Of a stretch of 64,000 nucleotides of DNA, positions 8,141 to 17,391 are shown in pieces; position 1 is the stretch's first letter, and each line of letters begins with the position of its first letter. The notes under the pieces are model-generated. The model saw nothing but the letters and a program-made list of their open reading frames with translations. It was not told the DNA's origin and did not search any database. Source of the DNA: Brevundimonas sp. AAP58 (lineage in GTDB: Bacteria; Pseudomonadota; Alphaproteobacteria; Caulobacterales; Caulobacteraceae); NCBI RefSeq assembly GCF_001295975.1, contig NZ_LJHU01000018.1, positions 62,001-126,000 on the forward strand. The letters run 5' to 3'. The position numbers and the translations under genes are program-made.

Positions 8141-9931
8141 ATGTTCATGGAAGGCGATGTCGATTGGGTCCTGGTGCTGGGGTTGATCGCCGCCGTCACG
8201 ACCGTCGTCGCCGTCCTGTCGCTCGCCTACGCCTGGACCCACCGCGAGCGTCACGTCACGACCGCCGACGAACTGTCCGCCGTCGCCCGCGCCCGCCAGG
8301 AGGCCGAAACGCGCCTCTATGAGACCCTGAACGCGATCCCCGTCGCCCTGGTCCAGACCGATCGTGGGGGCAAATTCGTCTTCGCCAACCGCGCCGCGCA
8401 CCAGCTTCTAGGTCGCAAGGACAATGAGCTGATCGGCCTGCGCTTCCACTCGGCCACCTGGGGCATCACCTACCCCGACGGCCGCCAGGTGCCGCCCGAC
8501 CTCCTGCCCAGCGCCCGGGCGCTCCGCGGCCAGACGGTCAAGGGCTTCCAGCACATCCTCGCCAATCCGGCCACGCGCCGGAAGATGCTGGTCTCGGTCA
8601 CCGCGATGCCGATCGAGGATGCGCTGGGCCAGATCATCGGCTCGACGGCCGCCATCGTGGAGACCGAGGGCCTGACGACGCCAGAAGTGCCCCCGATCGA
8701 ACCGACCCCCGCCTTGCCCGACCCGAACGAGACCACACGGCGCGTGTTCGAGGCCGCAGCCAGCGCCTTGGTCGTCATCGCACCCAACGGCGTGATCAAG
8801 GAGGCGAACCGCACCGCCCTCGCTTGCTTCGGCCTGGGACCGGACGTCGTGGGGCTGGATTTCGCCGACCATTTCATGGCCGAGGCGGAACGGGTCGAAT
8901 GTCGCCAGGCCCTGCGTGCCGCTGCCGGCGCCGTGAGGGGCGAGAGGGTCGAGAGCCTGACCTCCAGCCTGGGCGGCCCGCGCGGCTTTGGCTGGCGGGT
9001 CTTGCCTCTGGCCAGGCCAGACGGCGTGGTCGACGCCTTGCTGCTCGCTGGAGACCCCCTATCCGATCCGATCGAGATCATGATGGAAGCGGTGCCTGAG
9101 CCGGCGGGTCCGATGATCGAGGATGGCCTGTCCGGGATCGAAGCCGCCCAAGCGGTGCCTGCCGAGCGCGAGGCCGCTCTGGTTGCCGAGCGCGACGCGG
9201 CGGTGGCCGCCGCCGAGGCTGCCCGTGACGAAGCCCGGCGCGCGCTGGAACGCAGCGAGGCCGCCCACAGGTTGGAGAGCGTCGGTCGGCTCACCGGCGG
9301 CGTGGCCCAGGATTTCAACGCCCTGCTCACGGTCATGACCGGCGCGCTCGACATGCTGCTGAAATCCATCGACGATCCCGCCCGTGTGCGCCGTTTGGGC
9401 GAGGCGGCGCTGGCCGCGGGACAGAAGGGCGAGGTCCTTACGCGGCGTATCGCGGCATTTTCACAGGGCGAAGCGGCAGAGGCCCGCGATCTGGACGCTG
9501 GCGTCCTGTTGCGTGCCATGGAGACACGGATCCGCGCCCTCGCCGGTCCCGGTGTGGACCTGATGATGGAGGCCCCCCGGAACGAGGCACCCGTTCGGGT
9601 CGATCCCGTCGGTTTCGAGGGCGCGGTCATGGCGCTGGTCAGAAACGCTGTGGAAGCCGTCGGGGGGGCAGGGGCCGTGGCCGTGCGCCTGGAGTTGCTG
9701 CAAGATGAAGTGCGTCTGACTGTTCGCGACACCGGCCCGGGGCTGGACGAGGCGACCGCCGCCCGGGCGCTGGAGCCCTTCTTTACCACCCGTCCCGGAC
9801 AGGCAGGCCTTGGCTTGGCCCAGGTCCAGGCCTTCGCGCGCCTGTCCGCTGGCCAACTCGCTCTCAAGGGGGATCCCGAGGGCGGCACCGAGGCAACACT
9901 GACCCTGCCGCTTGTCGGTCCCGTCCCCTGA
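8141..9931 (+). CDS. PAS-domain histidine kinase-like protein lacking the phospho-histidine
   Basis: A 596-residue membrane protein: one N-terminal transmembrane helix (residues 8-31), a PAS domain (about 58-175), a proline-rich linker, a second PAS-like domain (about 200-305), an alanine/glutamate coiled coil (340-380), a dimerisation box and an ATPase domain with NAVEA, DTGPGLDE, FFTT and GLGLA motifs. The H-box reads LTGGVAQDFNALLTVM, so the histidine expected at position 390 is glutamine and the usual DFNN is DFNA. The ATP-binding side looks intact. It may act as a phosphatase, an allosteric partner or a degenerate kinase. No response regulator is adjacent. ATG 8141 follows GGGAAGAG; ATG 8147 is also possible. 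Confidence 0.8.
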   Translation: MFMEGDVDWVLVLGLIAAVTTVVAVLSLAYAWTHRERHVTTADELSAVARARQEAETRLYETLNAIPVALVQTDRGGKFVFANRAAHQLLGRKDNELIGLRFHSATWGITYPDGRQVPPDLLPSARALRGQTVKGFQHILANPATRRKMLVSVTAMPIEDALGQIIGSTAAIVETEGLTTPEVPPIEPTPALPDPNETTRRVFEAAASALVVIAPNGVIKEANRTALACFGLGPDVVGLDFADHFMAEAERVECRQALRAAAGAVRGERVESLTSSLGGPRGFGWRVLPLARPDGVVDALLLAGDPLSDPIEIMMEAVPEPAGPMIEDGLSGIEAAQAVPAEREAALVAERDAAVAAAEAARDEARRALERSEAAHRLESVGRLTGGVAQDFNALLTVMTGALDMLLKSIDDPARVRRLGEAALAAGQKGEVLTRRIAAFSQGEAAEARDLDAGVLLRAMETRIRALAGPGVDLMMEAPRNEAPVRVDPVGFEGAVMALVRNAVEAVGGAGAVAVRLELLQDEVRLTVRDTGPGLDEATAARALEPFFTTRPGQAGLGLAQVQAFARLSAGQLALKGDPEGGTEATLTLPLVGPVP

Positions 9932-10000
9932 GGACGACGCAGCCTCTCGCCGAAAAACCTGCGTTCTGTTAGGCGTTGGCCTTCGGCGGAGGGGGTTCCG

Positions 10001-10492
10001 ATGGTCTGGTTATGGCGGGCAGGTCTTGGTTTTCTGATTGCGGCGTATGCGACCTGGATGGCTTGGCCCCTGATTCAGCCGCTGGCGGCGGGGGGCTCGA
10101 TCTCAGAGCCGATCACCGCCGCGTCACAGGAAATGGCGCGCGTGGGCGGTCTGCTCCCATCACTATGGATCGGGTCGATCTTGCTCTACCTGATCGCCGC
10201 AGCATTGACTGCGGTGCGCGCAGGGGCGGCTCCCGGTGCCTATTTTCTCGGCTTTGGAAGCGAAGTCATCCAGCGGGTTCTGTTGCAGTGGACCCCGGAG
10301 GCATCCATCACCGATACCTTGGCCCGCGTCGCAGCGGCATTAGCCACCCTGAAGATCGGGATGGAGCCCGGCCCCGCGTCTCTCGCCGCCCTTTTCGCCG
10401 TCGGCCTGCTCGTGGTCATGACGGGCACATGGCGTGGCCAGAATGGGCAAGCCCTGACCCGACACTGGACCCAGCCGCCCGTCTACGCCTGA
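10001..10492 (+). CDS. Small integral membrane protein, paralogue of the next gene
   Basis: 163 residues with at least three hydrophobic segments (LGFLIAAYATWMAWPLIQPL, LWIGSILLYLIAAALTAV, SLAALFAVGLLVVMTG). No enzyme motif is visible and I do not recognise a named family. GGAGGGGG sits 6 nt before the ATG. It shares a pattern with the following gene: AAYATWMAWPLIQPL against IAYAGWLAWPFLTPF, and LLYLIAAALTAVRAGAAPGAYFLGF against LLYLIAAVMLSAGNPRAAIAYFLGF. The pair therefore probably arose by tandem duplication. Function unknown. Confidence 0.7.
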   Translation: MVWLWRAGLGFLIAAYATWMAWPLIQPLAAGGSISEPITAASQEMARVGGLLPSLWIGSILLYLIAAALTAVRAGAAPGAYFLGFGSEVIQRVLLQWTPEASITDTLARVAAALATLKIGMEPGPASLAALFAVGLLVVMTGTWRGQNGQALTRHWTQPPVYA

Positions 10493-10517
10493 CCCCTTCG
10501 TCGCCCGCGAGGCCGTC

Positions 10518-11021
10518 ATGACCTTTGTCCGATACCTGCTCGTCGCGGCGGTGATCGCCTATGCTGGCTGGCTGGCCTGGCCGTTCCTGACGCCCTTCTT
10601 CGAGGGCGCGCCAGTCGACGTGGCCCTGGAGCGGGCGCGTGGCATGATCGAGGCTGGCGGCGGCCTGTCCAGCGCGGCCCTTTGGGTCGGGGCGGTGCTG
10701 CTGTATCTGATCGCGGCGGTGATGCTGAGCGCGGGCAACCCTCGCGCGGCGATCGCCTATTTCCTGGGCTTCATCGCCGACGCGGTGCTCCGCCTCGCCA
10801 TCGACAGGGGCCGCGCCGGTCCGACGGAGGCGTCGATCCAGGCGGACAGCTATGGCGGCGGGGAATTGGCCCAGCGGTCGGCGGAAGCCGTCGCGCCCGC
10901 CGGCCTTCCCGTCGACCCGACCTGGCTGATCCTGGGCGTCCTCCTCGTGATCGGCCTCATCATCGTCGCCCTGTCCCGCCGGAGGGGTCGACGGCGCGTC
11001 CCTGGCCAACTCACCGGCTGA
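10518..11021 (+). CDS. Small integral membrane protein, tandem paralogue
   Basis: 167 residues with the same three-segment layout as the preceding gene, 25 bp upstream, and a basic C-terminal tail (SRRRGRRRVPGQ). It begins MTFVRYLLVAAVIAYAGWLAWPFLTPFF. The conserved AYFLGF-(I/G)-(A/S)-(D/E) stretch shared by both copies is the best candidate for a functional site. The two genes are probably co-transcribed. No function is assigned. Confidence 0.7.
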   Translation: MTFVRYLLVAAVIAYAGWLAWPFLTPFFEGAPVDVALERARGMIEAGGGLSSAALWVGAVLLYLIAAVMLSAGNPRAAIAYFLGFIADAVLRLAIDRGRAGPTEASIQADSYGGGELAQRSAEAVAPAGLPVDPTWLILGVLLVIGLIIVALSRRRGRRRVPGQLTG

Positions 11022-11103
11022 ACAACCTTCGACACCCCGTCCGATTCTGACGCAAGGGTCGGCTAGTCTGTCCCTTGATCGCGGGCCGCCCCCGGACGGC
11101 GGT

Positions 11104-11182
11104 GAGAGTCCCTGGACAGGGACTCTCAGCGATCCTGAAGACAATCAATCGCTTGGCGTGGGAGTGAGAGTCACTCCCACGC
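11104..11182. repeat. Three consecutive inverted repeats before lpdA
   Basis: In 79 bp there are three back-to-back dyads: GAGAGTCCC with GGGACTCTC (11104-11112 / 11119-11127), AGCGAT with ATCGCT (11128-11133 / 11148-11153), and a perfect 12-bp pair starting GCGTGGGAGTGA with a 3-nt loop (11156-11167 / 11171-11182). No T-run follows, so a simple intrinsic terminator is unlikely. They lie 120-200 bp before the lpdA ATG and could be leader-RNA hairpins, a REP-like element or an operator array. Confidence 0.6.
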
Positions 11183-11304
11183 CTGTCCCGCCACTCTCGC
11201 CGCCCTCGACTTCGCTTCCCATATCCGCCGCGGCGGTTGACCCCGACGGGTCAGGCGCTAGGACAGCCCCCGTCCTCCCGACCGCGCCCATCTCCGAGGT
11301 TTCC

Positions 11305-12723
11305 ATGGCCGACGCCACGCCCGCCGCTCCCGCCCAGTACGATGTCGTCGTGATCGGCGGTGGACCGGGCGGCTACAACGCCGCCATCCGCGCGGGGCAA
11401 CTGGGGCTGAAGGTCGCCTGCGTCGAGATGCGCGAGACGCTCGGCGGCACCTGCCTGAACGTCGGCTGCATGCCGTCCAAGGCCCTGCTGCACGCCTCGG
11501 AGCTCTACGAGATGGCGGCCAAGGACTTCGCCGGCATCGGCATCGAGGTCGCGCCCAAGCTGAACCTCGTTCAGATGATGAAGCAGAAGCAGGACAGCGT
11601 GACGGCGCTCACCAAGGGCATCGAGTTCCTGTTCAAGAAGAACAAGGCCGACTGGATCAAGGGCCGAGGCCGCATCACCGGTCCCGGGACAGTCGAGGTC
11701 GAGGCGGCGGACGGCTCCAGAACCACGCTGAAGGCCCGCGACATCGTCATCGCCACGGGCTCGGAGCCCACGCCCCTGCCGGGGGTCGACTTCGTTCCGG
11801 GCAAGGTGGTCGATTCGACCGGTGCCCTGTCGCTTCCGGCCGTGCCCAAGAAGCTGATCGTCGTTGGTGCCGGCATCATCGGGCTCGAGCTCGGCTCGGT
11901 CTGGCGCCGCCTGGGGGCCGAGGTCACCGTCGTCGAGTACCTGCCGCGCATCACGCCCGGCATGGACTCCGACCTCGCCACCGCCTTCCAGCGGGCGCTC
12001 ACCAAGCAGGGCATGACCTTCAAGCTGGGTTCGAAAGTAACCGGCTCCAAGGTCACCAAGGACGGCGTCGAACTGACCGTGGAACCGGCCGCCGGCGGCG
12101 CGGCCGAGACCCTGACCGGCGACGTCGTGCTGGTCGCCATCGGCCGTCGTCCCTACACGGCGGGGCTGGGCCTGGAGTCCGTCGGCGTGACGCCCGACCA
12201 ACGCGGCTTCGTCGCCTCGAACCACTTCAAGGTGGCCGATGGCGTCTGGGTCATCGGCGACGTGACCCACGGCCCCATGCTGGCCCACAAGGCGGAAGAA
12301 GACGCCGTCGCCGCCATCGAGCTGATCGCGGGCAAGGCCGGTCATGTGGACTACAATCTGGTCCCGAGTGTCGTCTACACCTTCCCGGAGGTGGCCTGGG
12401 TCGGCAAGACCGAGGACCAGCTGAAGGCCGAGGGCGTGGCCTACAAGTCCGGCAAATTCCCCTTCACCGCCAACTCCAGAGCCAAGATCAACCACGAGAC
12501 AGACGGCTACGCCAAGGTCCTGGCGGACGCGGCGACGGACCGCATCCTGGGCGTCCACATCATGGGTCCCCAGGCCGGAGAGATGATCGGCGAGGCCTGC
12601 GTGGCCATGGCCTTCGGCGGCGCTTCTGAAGACCTCGCCCGCACCAGCCACGCCCACCCGACCCGCTCCGAGGCCGTCAAGCAGGCGGCCATGGGCGTCG
12701 AAGGCTGGACGATGCAGGCCTGA
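11305..12723 (+). CDS. lpdA: Dihydrolipoyl dehydrogenase
   Basis: FAD- and NAD-dependent E3 subunit that reoxidises the lipoyl groups of 2-oxo-acid dehydrogenases, 472 residues. The N-terminal FAD motif VVVIGGGPGGYNAA is followed by the redox disulfide GGTCLNVGCMPSK, the NAD fold (IVVGAGIIGLELGSVW), the second FAD motif (GVWVIGDVTHGPMLAHKAEED), and the C-terminal catalytic HAHPTRSE. ATG 11305 has GAGG 6 nt upstream and gives the family's usual start; an earlier in-frame GTG would begin inside the hairpin cluster. No E1 or E2 gene is adjacent, so it probably serves the complex encoded elsewhere. It converges with xerC with no gap. Confidence 0.95.
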   Translation: MADATPAAPAQYDVVVIGGGPGGYNAAIRAGQLGLKVACVEMRETLGGTCLNVGCMPSKALLHASELYEMAAKDFAGIGIEVAPKLNLVQMMKQKQDSVTALTKGIEFLFKKNKADWIKGRGRITGPGTVEVEAADGSRTTLKARDIVIATGSEPTPLPGVDFVPGKVVDSTGALSLPAVPKKLIVVGAGIIGLELGSVWRRLGAEVTVVEYLPRITPGMDSDLATAFQRALTKQGMTFKLGSKVTGSKVTKDGVELTVEPAAGGAAETLTGDVVLVAIGRRPYTAGLGLESVGVTPDQRGFVASNHFKVADGVWVIGDVTHGPMLAHKAEEDAVAAIELIAGKAGHVDYNLVPSVVYTFPEVAWVGKTEDQLKAEGVAYKSGKFPFTANSRAKINHETDGYAKVLADAATDRILGVHIMGPQAGEMIGEACVAMAFGGASEDLARTSHAHPTRSEAVKQAAMGVEGWTMQA

Positions 12724-13638
12724 TCAGGCCCGAGGGTGCGCCGCCGCATAAGCCCCCAGCAGATGGGCGGCATCGACGGCGGTGTATTTCTGCGTCGTCG
12801 ACAGGCTGGCGTGGCCCAGCAGTTCCTGGATTGAACGCAGGTCGGCTCCAGCGCCCAGCAAGTGGGTGGCGAAGCTGTGCCGGAGCGCATGCGGCGTCGC
12901 CGAGGCCGGCAGGCCCAGCCGCCCACGCAGGCGCTGCACGGTCGCCTGGACGTGCCGCGCGGACAGCGGGCCGCCCCGCCGGGCCCGGAACAGGGCATCG
13001 GAAGGTTCCAGCGGAAAGGGCTGGGCAACGACGGCCCGATCAACCGCCTCGCGCACGGCGGGCAGGACAGGTACCATCCGCGTCTTGCCGCCCTTTCCGG
13101 TGATCCGCAGGGTCTCGGCGAGCGGCGCATCGGTGCGGGTCAGGCTCAGCGCCTCTGAAATCCGCAGGCCGCAGCCGTAAAGCAGGCTCAGCACAGCGGC
13201 GTCCCTCAACGCCTCCCAGGGCTCGGCGTCGGGGTCGAGGCCGGGCTCGGCCAGGAGCCCCTTGGCCTGATCGGCGCTGACCGGCCGGGGCAGGGACGGC
13301 TTGATCTTGGGTCCTCGCACCAGCGCCAGCTGAGGCGTCGGCACGCCGCAGCGCCGGTCCAGAAAGCCGTGAAAGGTGCGGATGGCCGACAGGGTCTGGC
13401 TCAGCGACCGCGCCGACAGGGGATGATCGCCGCTGCGCCGCTCCGCCAGATGCGCCCGGACTTCGGCGGCCGTGACGGTCCCCAGGTCCGCCAGCCGTTG
13501 GGGCTCCCCGCGATGCCGCTCCAGAAAGGCCAGCCAGGTCCGGCCGATGTGGCCATAAGCCTCCAGCGTGCGCGGCGACAGACGGCGCTCGTGCGCCAGA
13601 TGTTCCAGCCAGGCCTGAAGCGCCTCGGCGGCGGTCAT
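12724..13638 (-). CDS. xerC: Tyrosine recombinase XerC
   Basis: Site-specific recombinase that with XerD resolves chromosome dimers at dif. 304 residues: an N-terminal SAM-like core-binding domain (1-95) and a catalytic domain with GCGLRISEAL (first Arg), TGKGGKTRMVPVLP (Lys), LRHSFATHLL (His-x-x-Arg) and LGHASLSTTQKYT (second His and the nucleophile Tyr). The start lies one base after the stop of the DUF484 gene, a pairing often seen in proteobacteria. The stop is adjacent to that of lpdA on the other strand. Confidence 0.93.
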   Translation of the reverse strand: MTAAEALQAWLEHLAHERRLSPRTLEAYGHIGRTWLAFLERHRGEPQRLADLGTVTAAEVRAHLAERRSGDHPLSARSLSQTLSAIRTFHGFLDRRCGVPTPQLALVRGPKIKPSLPRPVSADQAKGLLAEPGLDPDAEPWEALRDAAVLSLLYGCGLRISEALSLTRTDAPLAETLRITGKGGKTRMVPVLPAVREAVDRAVVAQPFPLEPSDALFRARRGGPLSARHVQATVQRLRGRLGLPASATPHALRHSFATHLLGAGADLRSIQELLGHASLSTTQKYTAVDAAHLLGAYAAAHPRA

Positions 13639-13639
13639 C

Positions 13640-14350
13640 TCAGCTCAGGACCGGCCAGCGCTCGGCCGTGCGCGCCACCACCGCCGCGACGAAGGCCACC
13701 AGCTCGCAGCCCATGCCGGCCGTAAAGCCTTCCGGCTCCGGCGATCCGAAGGCCGCCAGCGCCGGGCGCGCCTCCTCGCCCCGCTCGCCGCCCAGATGAA
13801 GCGCCATGCGGATCAGGGCGACCGACTTCACCTCTTCGCCCGCCGGGCCGAACAGATCGAGCTCCGGAAACATGGGCCCCAGCCAGGTCAGGCCGTGCCC
13901 GCCCAGCCAGGCGTCCACGCCGCCCGGTTCCAGCGCCTTCCAGCCGAAGGGCACGCCGCCGGGCTTTTCCACCGCGATGGCGGCGGCGGACAGGCCGAAG
14001 CGCGCCTGGGCGGCGACGTCCAGACGCCGGGCCAGGTCGGAGTGGCTGCGCGCCTCCATCAGGTCCAGCGCGGCGACATGGGTCTGGGTCTGGGCGGCGA
14101 AGTTGGCGCGGGCGACGTCCTCGATGCGTTTGCGCGCATCCGCCTCCCGCTCGGCGGCGGCCTCGAGCTTGGTCAGAGCGGTGCGCCCGAACTCGACGAC
14201 GTTTCGGCCTCGCGCGATCAGCCCGATCTCTTCCAGCAGCGACCGGTCGTCCAGCAGGGTGTCGGGATTGGCCTGCAGCCAGGCGCGGATCTCCGGCCAG
14301 TGCGGCTCGCGCGGGGCGAACAGATCGGCGGTCTCTTCCTTCGACATCAC
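13640..14350 (-). CDS. DUF484 family protein
   Basis: 236-residue soluble protein with the DUF484 pattern: an N-terminal EIRAWLQANPDTLLDDRSLLEEI segment, a coiled-coil region rich in Ala/Glu/Arg, then a GAF-like domain that includes ALHLGGERG and LAAFGSPEPEGFTAGMGCEL. The molecular function is not established. It directly precedes xerC, which is the usual neighbour and implies co-transcription. The second Met (14347) is an alternative start. Confidence 0.85.
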   Translation of the reverse strand: MMSKEETADLFAPREPHWPEIRAWLQANPDTLLDDRSLLEEIGLIARGRNVVEFGRTALTKLEAAAEREADARKRIEDVARANFAAQTQTHVAALDLMEARSHSDLARRLDVAAQARFGLSAAAIAVEKPGGVPFGWKALEPGGVDAWLGGHGLTWLGPMFPELDLFGPAGEEVKSVALIRMALHLGGERGEEARPALAAFGSPEPEGFTAGMGCELVAFVAAVVARTAERWPVLS

Positions 14351-14391
14351 GCGGTCGGCGCTCCTCCCGGAGGGCGCGCCGGGCCGCAGAA

Positions 14392-15045
14392 TCAGAGAAT
14401 CGACTGGCCGGTCTTGCCCCAGTCGGCCAGGAAGGCATCAAGCCCCTTGTCGGTTAACGGGTGCTTGACCAGGGCCTTGAAGGTGTCGGCCGGAAGGGTC
14501 GCCGCGTCCGCGCCCGCCAGCGCCGCGGCCTCGACGTGGGCAGGATGGCGCAGGCTGGCGGCGAGAATTTCCGTCTCGAAGCCGTGGGTGTCGTAAAGGA
14601 CGCGGATGGCCTCGATCAGTTCGGACCCATTCGCCCCGTGGTCATCCAGCCGACCGACGAACGGCGAGACGAAGGTCGCGCCCGCCTTGGCCGCCAGCAT
14701 CGCCTGGGCCACCGAGAAGCACAGGGTGACGTTGGTCTTGATGCCCTTGTCCGAGAACGCCCGGGCGGCCCGCAGGCCGTCCCAGGTCAGGGGCAGTTTG
14801 ACGACCACGTTGGGGGCGATGGCGGCCAGCTTGTCGCCCTCGCGCACCATGGTCTCGAAGTCGGTCGCCACGGCCTCGGCCGAAATCGGCCCCTCGACCA
14901 GGGCGCAAATCTCGGCGATGACCTCGGCGATGTTGCGACCGCTCTTGGCGATCAAGGACGGGTTGGTGGTCACCCCGTCGACCATGCCGGTGGGGACCAT
15001 CTCCCGGATGACGGCGACGTCTGCGGTGTCGAGGAACAGTTTCAT
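14392..15045 (-). CDS. fsa: Fructose-6-phosphate aldolase / small transaldolase
   Basis: Class I aldolase of the small transaldolase family, 217 residues. It starts [13 protein letters not shown] and shows [20 protein letters not shown] (Schiff-base Lys), [44 protein letters not shown] and [12 protein letters not shown], all family signatures. The start at 15045 gives the expected N-terminus. It either cleaves fructose-6-phosphate or acts as transaldolase in the pentose phosphate pathway; sequence alone does not separate these. It is divergent from priA, with only 30 bp between the starts. Confidence 0.9.
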   Translation of the reverse strand: MKLFLDTADVAVIREMVPTGMVDGVTTNPSLIAKSGRNIAEVIAEICALVEGPISAEAVATDFETMVREGDKLAAIAPNVVVKLPLTWDGLRAARAFSDKGIKTNVTLCFSVAQAMLAAKAGATFVSPFVGRLDDHGANGSELIEAIRVLYDTHGFETEILAASLRHPAHVEAAALAGADAATLPADTFKALVKHPLTDKGLDAFLADWGKTGQSIL

Positions 15046-15075
15046 GGCGCGGTGTCTAGCCGAACGGGACGCCCG

Positions 15076-17238
15076 GTGAAAGTCGCCTCGGTCCTTCTGC
15101 CCCTGCCGGTGCCCGAGGCCTTCGACTATGAGGTGCCCGAGGCGCTCGACCTCGCGCGCGGCGATCAGGTCGCGGTGCCGCTCGGTCCGCGCCTCATGCG
15201 CGGCATCGTCTCGGAGGTGCACGAGACGACCGGCTCAAACCGGCGGCTGAAGGCGGTGGAGCAACGGTTGACCGACCCGCCGGTGCCGGGCGGCGCGCTC
15301 GACTTCGTCGAATGGGCCGCACGCTGGACGCTCAGTCCGCCCGGCGAGATGGCGGCGCTTACGCTGAAGGGGCTGCGCAACCCCGCGCCGCGGCCCGAAC
15401 GTCGCGTGCGCCGCGTCGGCGACCGCACGCCCGCCCGGCCCACGCCCGCCCGCACGGCGGTGCTGGACGCTCTGGGCGACCGCGCCCTGCCCGCCGCCGA
15501 TCTGACCCGGGCGGCAGCCGTCTCGTCCGGCGTCGTCAAGGGCCTGATCGACGAGGGCGTGCTGGAGGTCGTCGAGATCGCCGCCGTCGCCGCCTTCGAC
15601 CCGCCGGATCCCGACCACCGCCCCGCGACGCTGAACCCCGACCAGGCGGCGGCCGCCCAGGCTATCGGCGAGGCCGTCGCCAGGGATGGCTTCTCCGCCT
15701 TCCTGCTCGACGGCGTCACCGGCTCGGGCAAGACCGAGGCCTATCTCGAGGCCGTGGCGCGGACACTGCGGGCGGATCCGACGGCGCAAATCCTGATCCT
15801 CCTGCCCGAGATCGCCCTGACCCAGGCCGTGATCGAGCGCATCACCGACCGCTTTGGCTCAGCCCCTGCCGAGTGGCACTCGGGCGTCTCCGGCCCCCGG
15901 CGACGCCAGGTGTGGGAAGCGGTCGTCGCCGGCCGGTGTAACATCGTGGTCGGAGCGCGTTCAGCCCTGTTCCTGCCGTTCCAGCGTCTGCGCCTGCTGA
16001 TCGTCGACGAGGAGCACGACGGCTCGTTCAAGCAGGAGGACGGCCTCGTCTATCACGGCCGCGACCTCGCCGTGGCCCGCGCCCGGATCGAAAGCGCGAC
16101 CGCCGTTCTGGCCTCGGCCACCCCGTCGCTGGAGACCCTGTGGAACGCGCGTCAGGGACGATACGCCTGGCTCCGGCTCGGACGGCGGCACGGGGCGGCG
16201 ACCCTGCCGGACATCCGCCTGCTGGACCTGCGCGAGCACCCGCCCGAACGGGAACAATGGCTCTCGCCGCCGCTCCGCACCGCAATGGCCGAGACGCTGG
16301 CGGTTGGGGAGCAGACCCTGCTGTTCCTCAACCGGCGCGGCTATGCCCCGGTCGTCCTCTGCCGCGCCTGCGGTCACCGGCTGACTGCGCCGGACACCGA
16401 CAGCTGGCTGGTCGAGCATCGCTACACCGGCCGGCTGATCTGCCACCTGACAGGCTTTTCCATGCCGCGCCCCAAGGCCTGCCCGGCCTGCGGAGCCGAG
16501 GACACGCTGGTCTCGGTCGGCCCCGGCGTCGAGCGGGTCGAGGAAGAGGTGCGGCTGCTGTTCCCCGACGCCCGCACCGCCGTGTTCAGCTCCGACACCG
16601 TGCCCGACGGCAAGGCCGCGCGCGCCCTGATCCAGCGCATGACAGACGGTGAGATCGACATCCTGGTCGCCACCCAGGCCGCCGCCAAGGGCCACAACTT
16701 CCCACGCCTGACGCTGGTCGGCGTGGTCGACGCCGACCTGGGCCTGAGGGGTGGCGACCTGCGCGCGGCCGAGCGCACCTTCCAGCTCCTGACCCAGGCG
16801 ACGGGCCGCGCGGGGCGCGCCGACCGGCCCGGCCGCGCGCTGCTCCAGACCTGGACGCCCGAGCATCCCGTACTGATGGCGCTGGCCGCCGGCGACCGTG
16901 ACGCGTTCGTGGAGGCCGAGATGGCGGAGCGGCAGATGGCCTCGCTCCCACCGCACGGCCGATTGGCTGCGCTGATCCTGTCCGGCGAGGACGCGGGCGC
17001 GGTCGAACGCACGGCCTCGGCGCTGGCGGCCGCCATCCCCAACGCAGAGCGGCTCGAGGTCTATGGTCCCGCCGATGCTCCTTTGGCCCTCGTGCGCGGA
17101 CGCCGTCGCAAGCGGCTGCTGGTCCGCGCCGACCGCGACGTCGATCTGCAAGGCTTCCTGCGCGCCTGGCTGGCGCGGGTGAAGGTGCCCGGCTCGGTCC
17201 GGCTCAGCGTCGATGTCGATCCCTACAGTTTTCTGTGA
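15076..17238 (+). CDS. priA: Primosomal helicase PriA
   Basis: Superfamily 2 helicase that restarts stalled replication forks, 720 residues. The N-terminal DNA-binding domain begins [21 protein letters not shown]. The helicase core has Walker [45 protein letters not shown] and [13 protein letters not shown]. The start is GTG at 15076, which gives the family's N-terminus. Oddity: the zinc module between the helicase lobes keeps CRAC and CPAC but has TAPDTD where a CxxC pair is expected and CHLT where CxxC is expected, so three of eight cysteines are missing. Confidence 0.92.
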   Translation: MKVASVLLPLPVPEAFDYEVPEALDLARGDQVAVPLGPRLMRGIVSEVHETTGSNRRLKAVEQRLTDPPVPGGALDFVEWAARWTLSPPGEMAALTLKGLRNPAPRPERRVRRVGDRTPARPTPARTAVLDALGDRALPAADLTRAAAVSSGVVKGLIDEGVLEVVEIAAVAAFDPPDPDHRPATLNPDQAAAAQAIGEAVARDGFSAFLLDGVTGSGKTEAYLEAVARTLRADPTAQILILLPEIALTQAVIERITDRFGSAPAEWHSGVSGPRRRQVWEAVVAGRCNIVVGARSALFLPFQRLRLLIVDEEHDGSFKQEDGLVYHGRDLAVARARIESATAVLASATPSLETLWNARQGRYAWLRLGRRHGAATLPDIRLLDLREHPPEREQWLSPPLRTAMAETLAVGEQTLLFLNRRGYAPVVLCRACGHRLTAPDTDSWLVEHRYTGRLICHLTGFSMPRPKACPACGAEDTLVSVGPGVERVEEEVRLLFPDARTAVFSSDTVPDGKAARALIQRMTDGEIDILVATQAAAKGHNFPRLTLVGVVDADLGLRGGDLRAAERTFQLLTQATGRAGRADRPGRALLQTWTPEHPVLMALAAGDRDAFVEAEMAERQMASLPPHGRLAALILSGEDAGAVERTASALAAAIPNAERLEVYGPADAPLALVRGRRRKRLLVRADRDVDLQGFLRAWLARVKVPGSVRLSVDVDPYSFL

Positions 17239-17247
17239 TCCCAAACC

Positions 17248-17380
17248 TTCCGCTCATCCCGGCGAAAGCCGGGACCCAGTTCTTGAGTGAGGCAGGACGG
17301 GTCGATCCGGCGTCGGGTTAGATCGGCGCCCTTTGATCTCCCAAAGCACTGGGTCCCGGCTTTCGCCGGGATGAGCGGAA
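17248..17380. repeat. Long inverted repeat with REP-like arms
   Basis: Two perfect 33-bp arms in inverted orientation (17248-17280 and 17348-17380) flank a 67-bp centre. Each arm contains its own small hairpin, CCCGGC-GAAA-GCCGGG. This CATCCCGGCGAAAGCCGGGA type of element is a common dispersed extragenic repeat in alphaproteobacteria. It lies between the convergent priA and phosphotransferase genes and may also act as a two-way terminator. Confidence 0.85.
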
Positions 17381-17391
17381 AGGAAGGGAGG

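Noticed and set aside
11158-11304. N-terminal extension of lpdA from GTG 11158
   Set aside because: It would start within a hairpin and add about 49 residues absent from the family; ATG 11305 has a ribosome site and the right N-terminus.
14454-14469. TTAA-N7-TTGA, a CtrA-like box
   Set aside because: It lies inside the fsa coding region, has a mismatch in one half-site, and no promoter or appropriate gene start is nearby.
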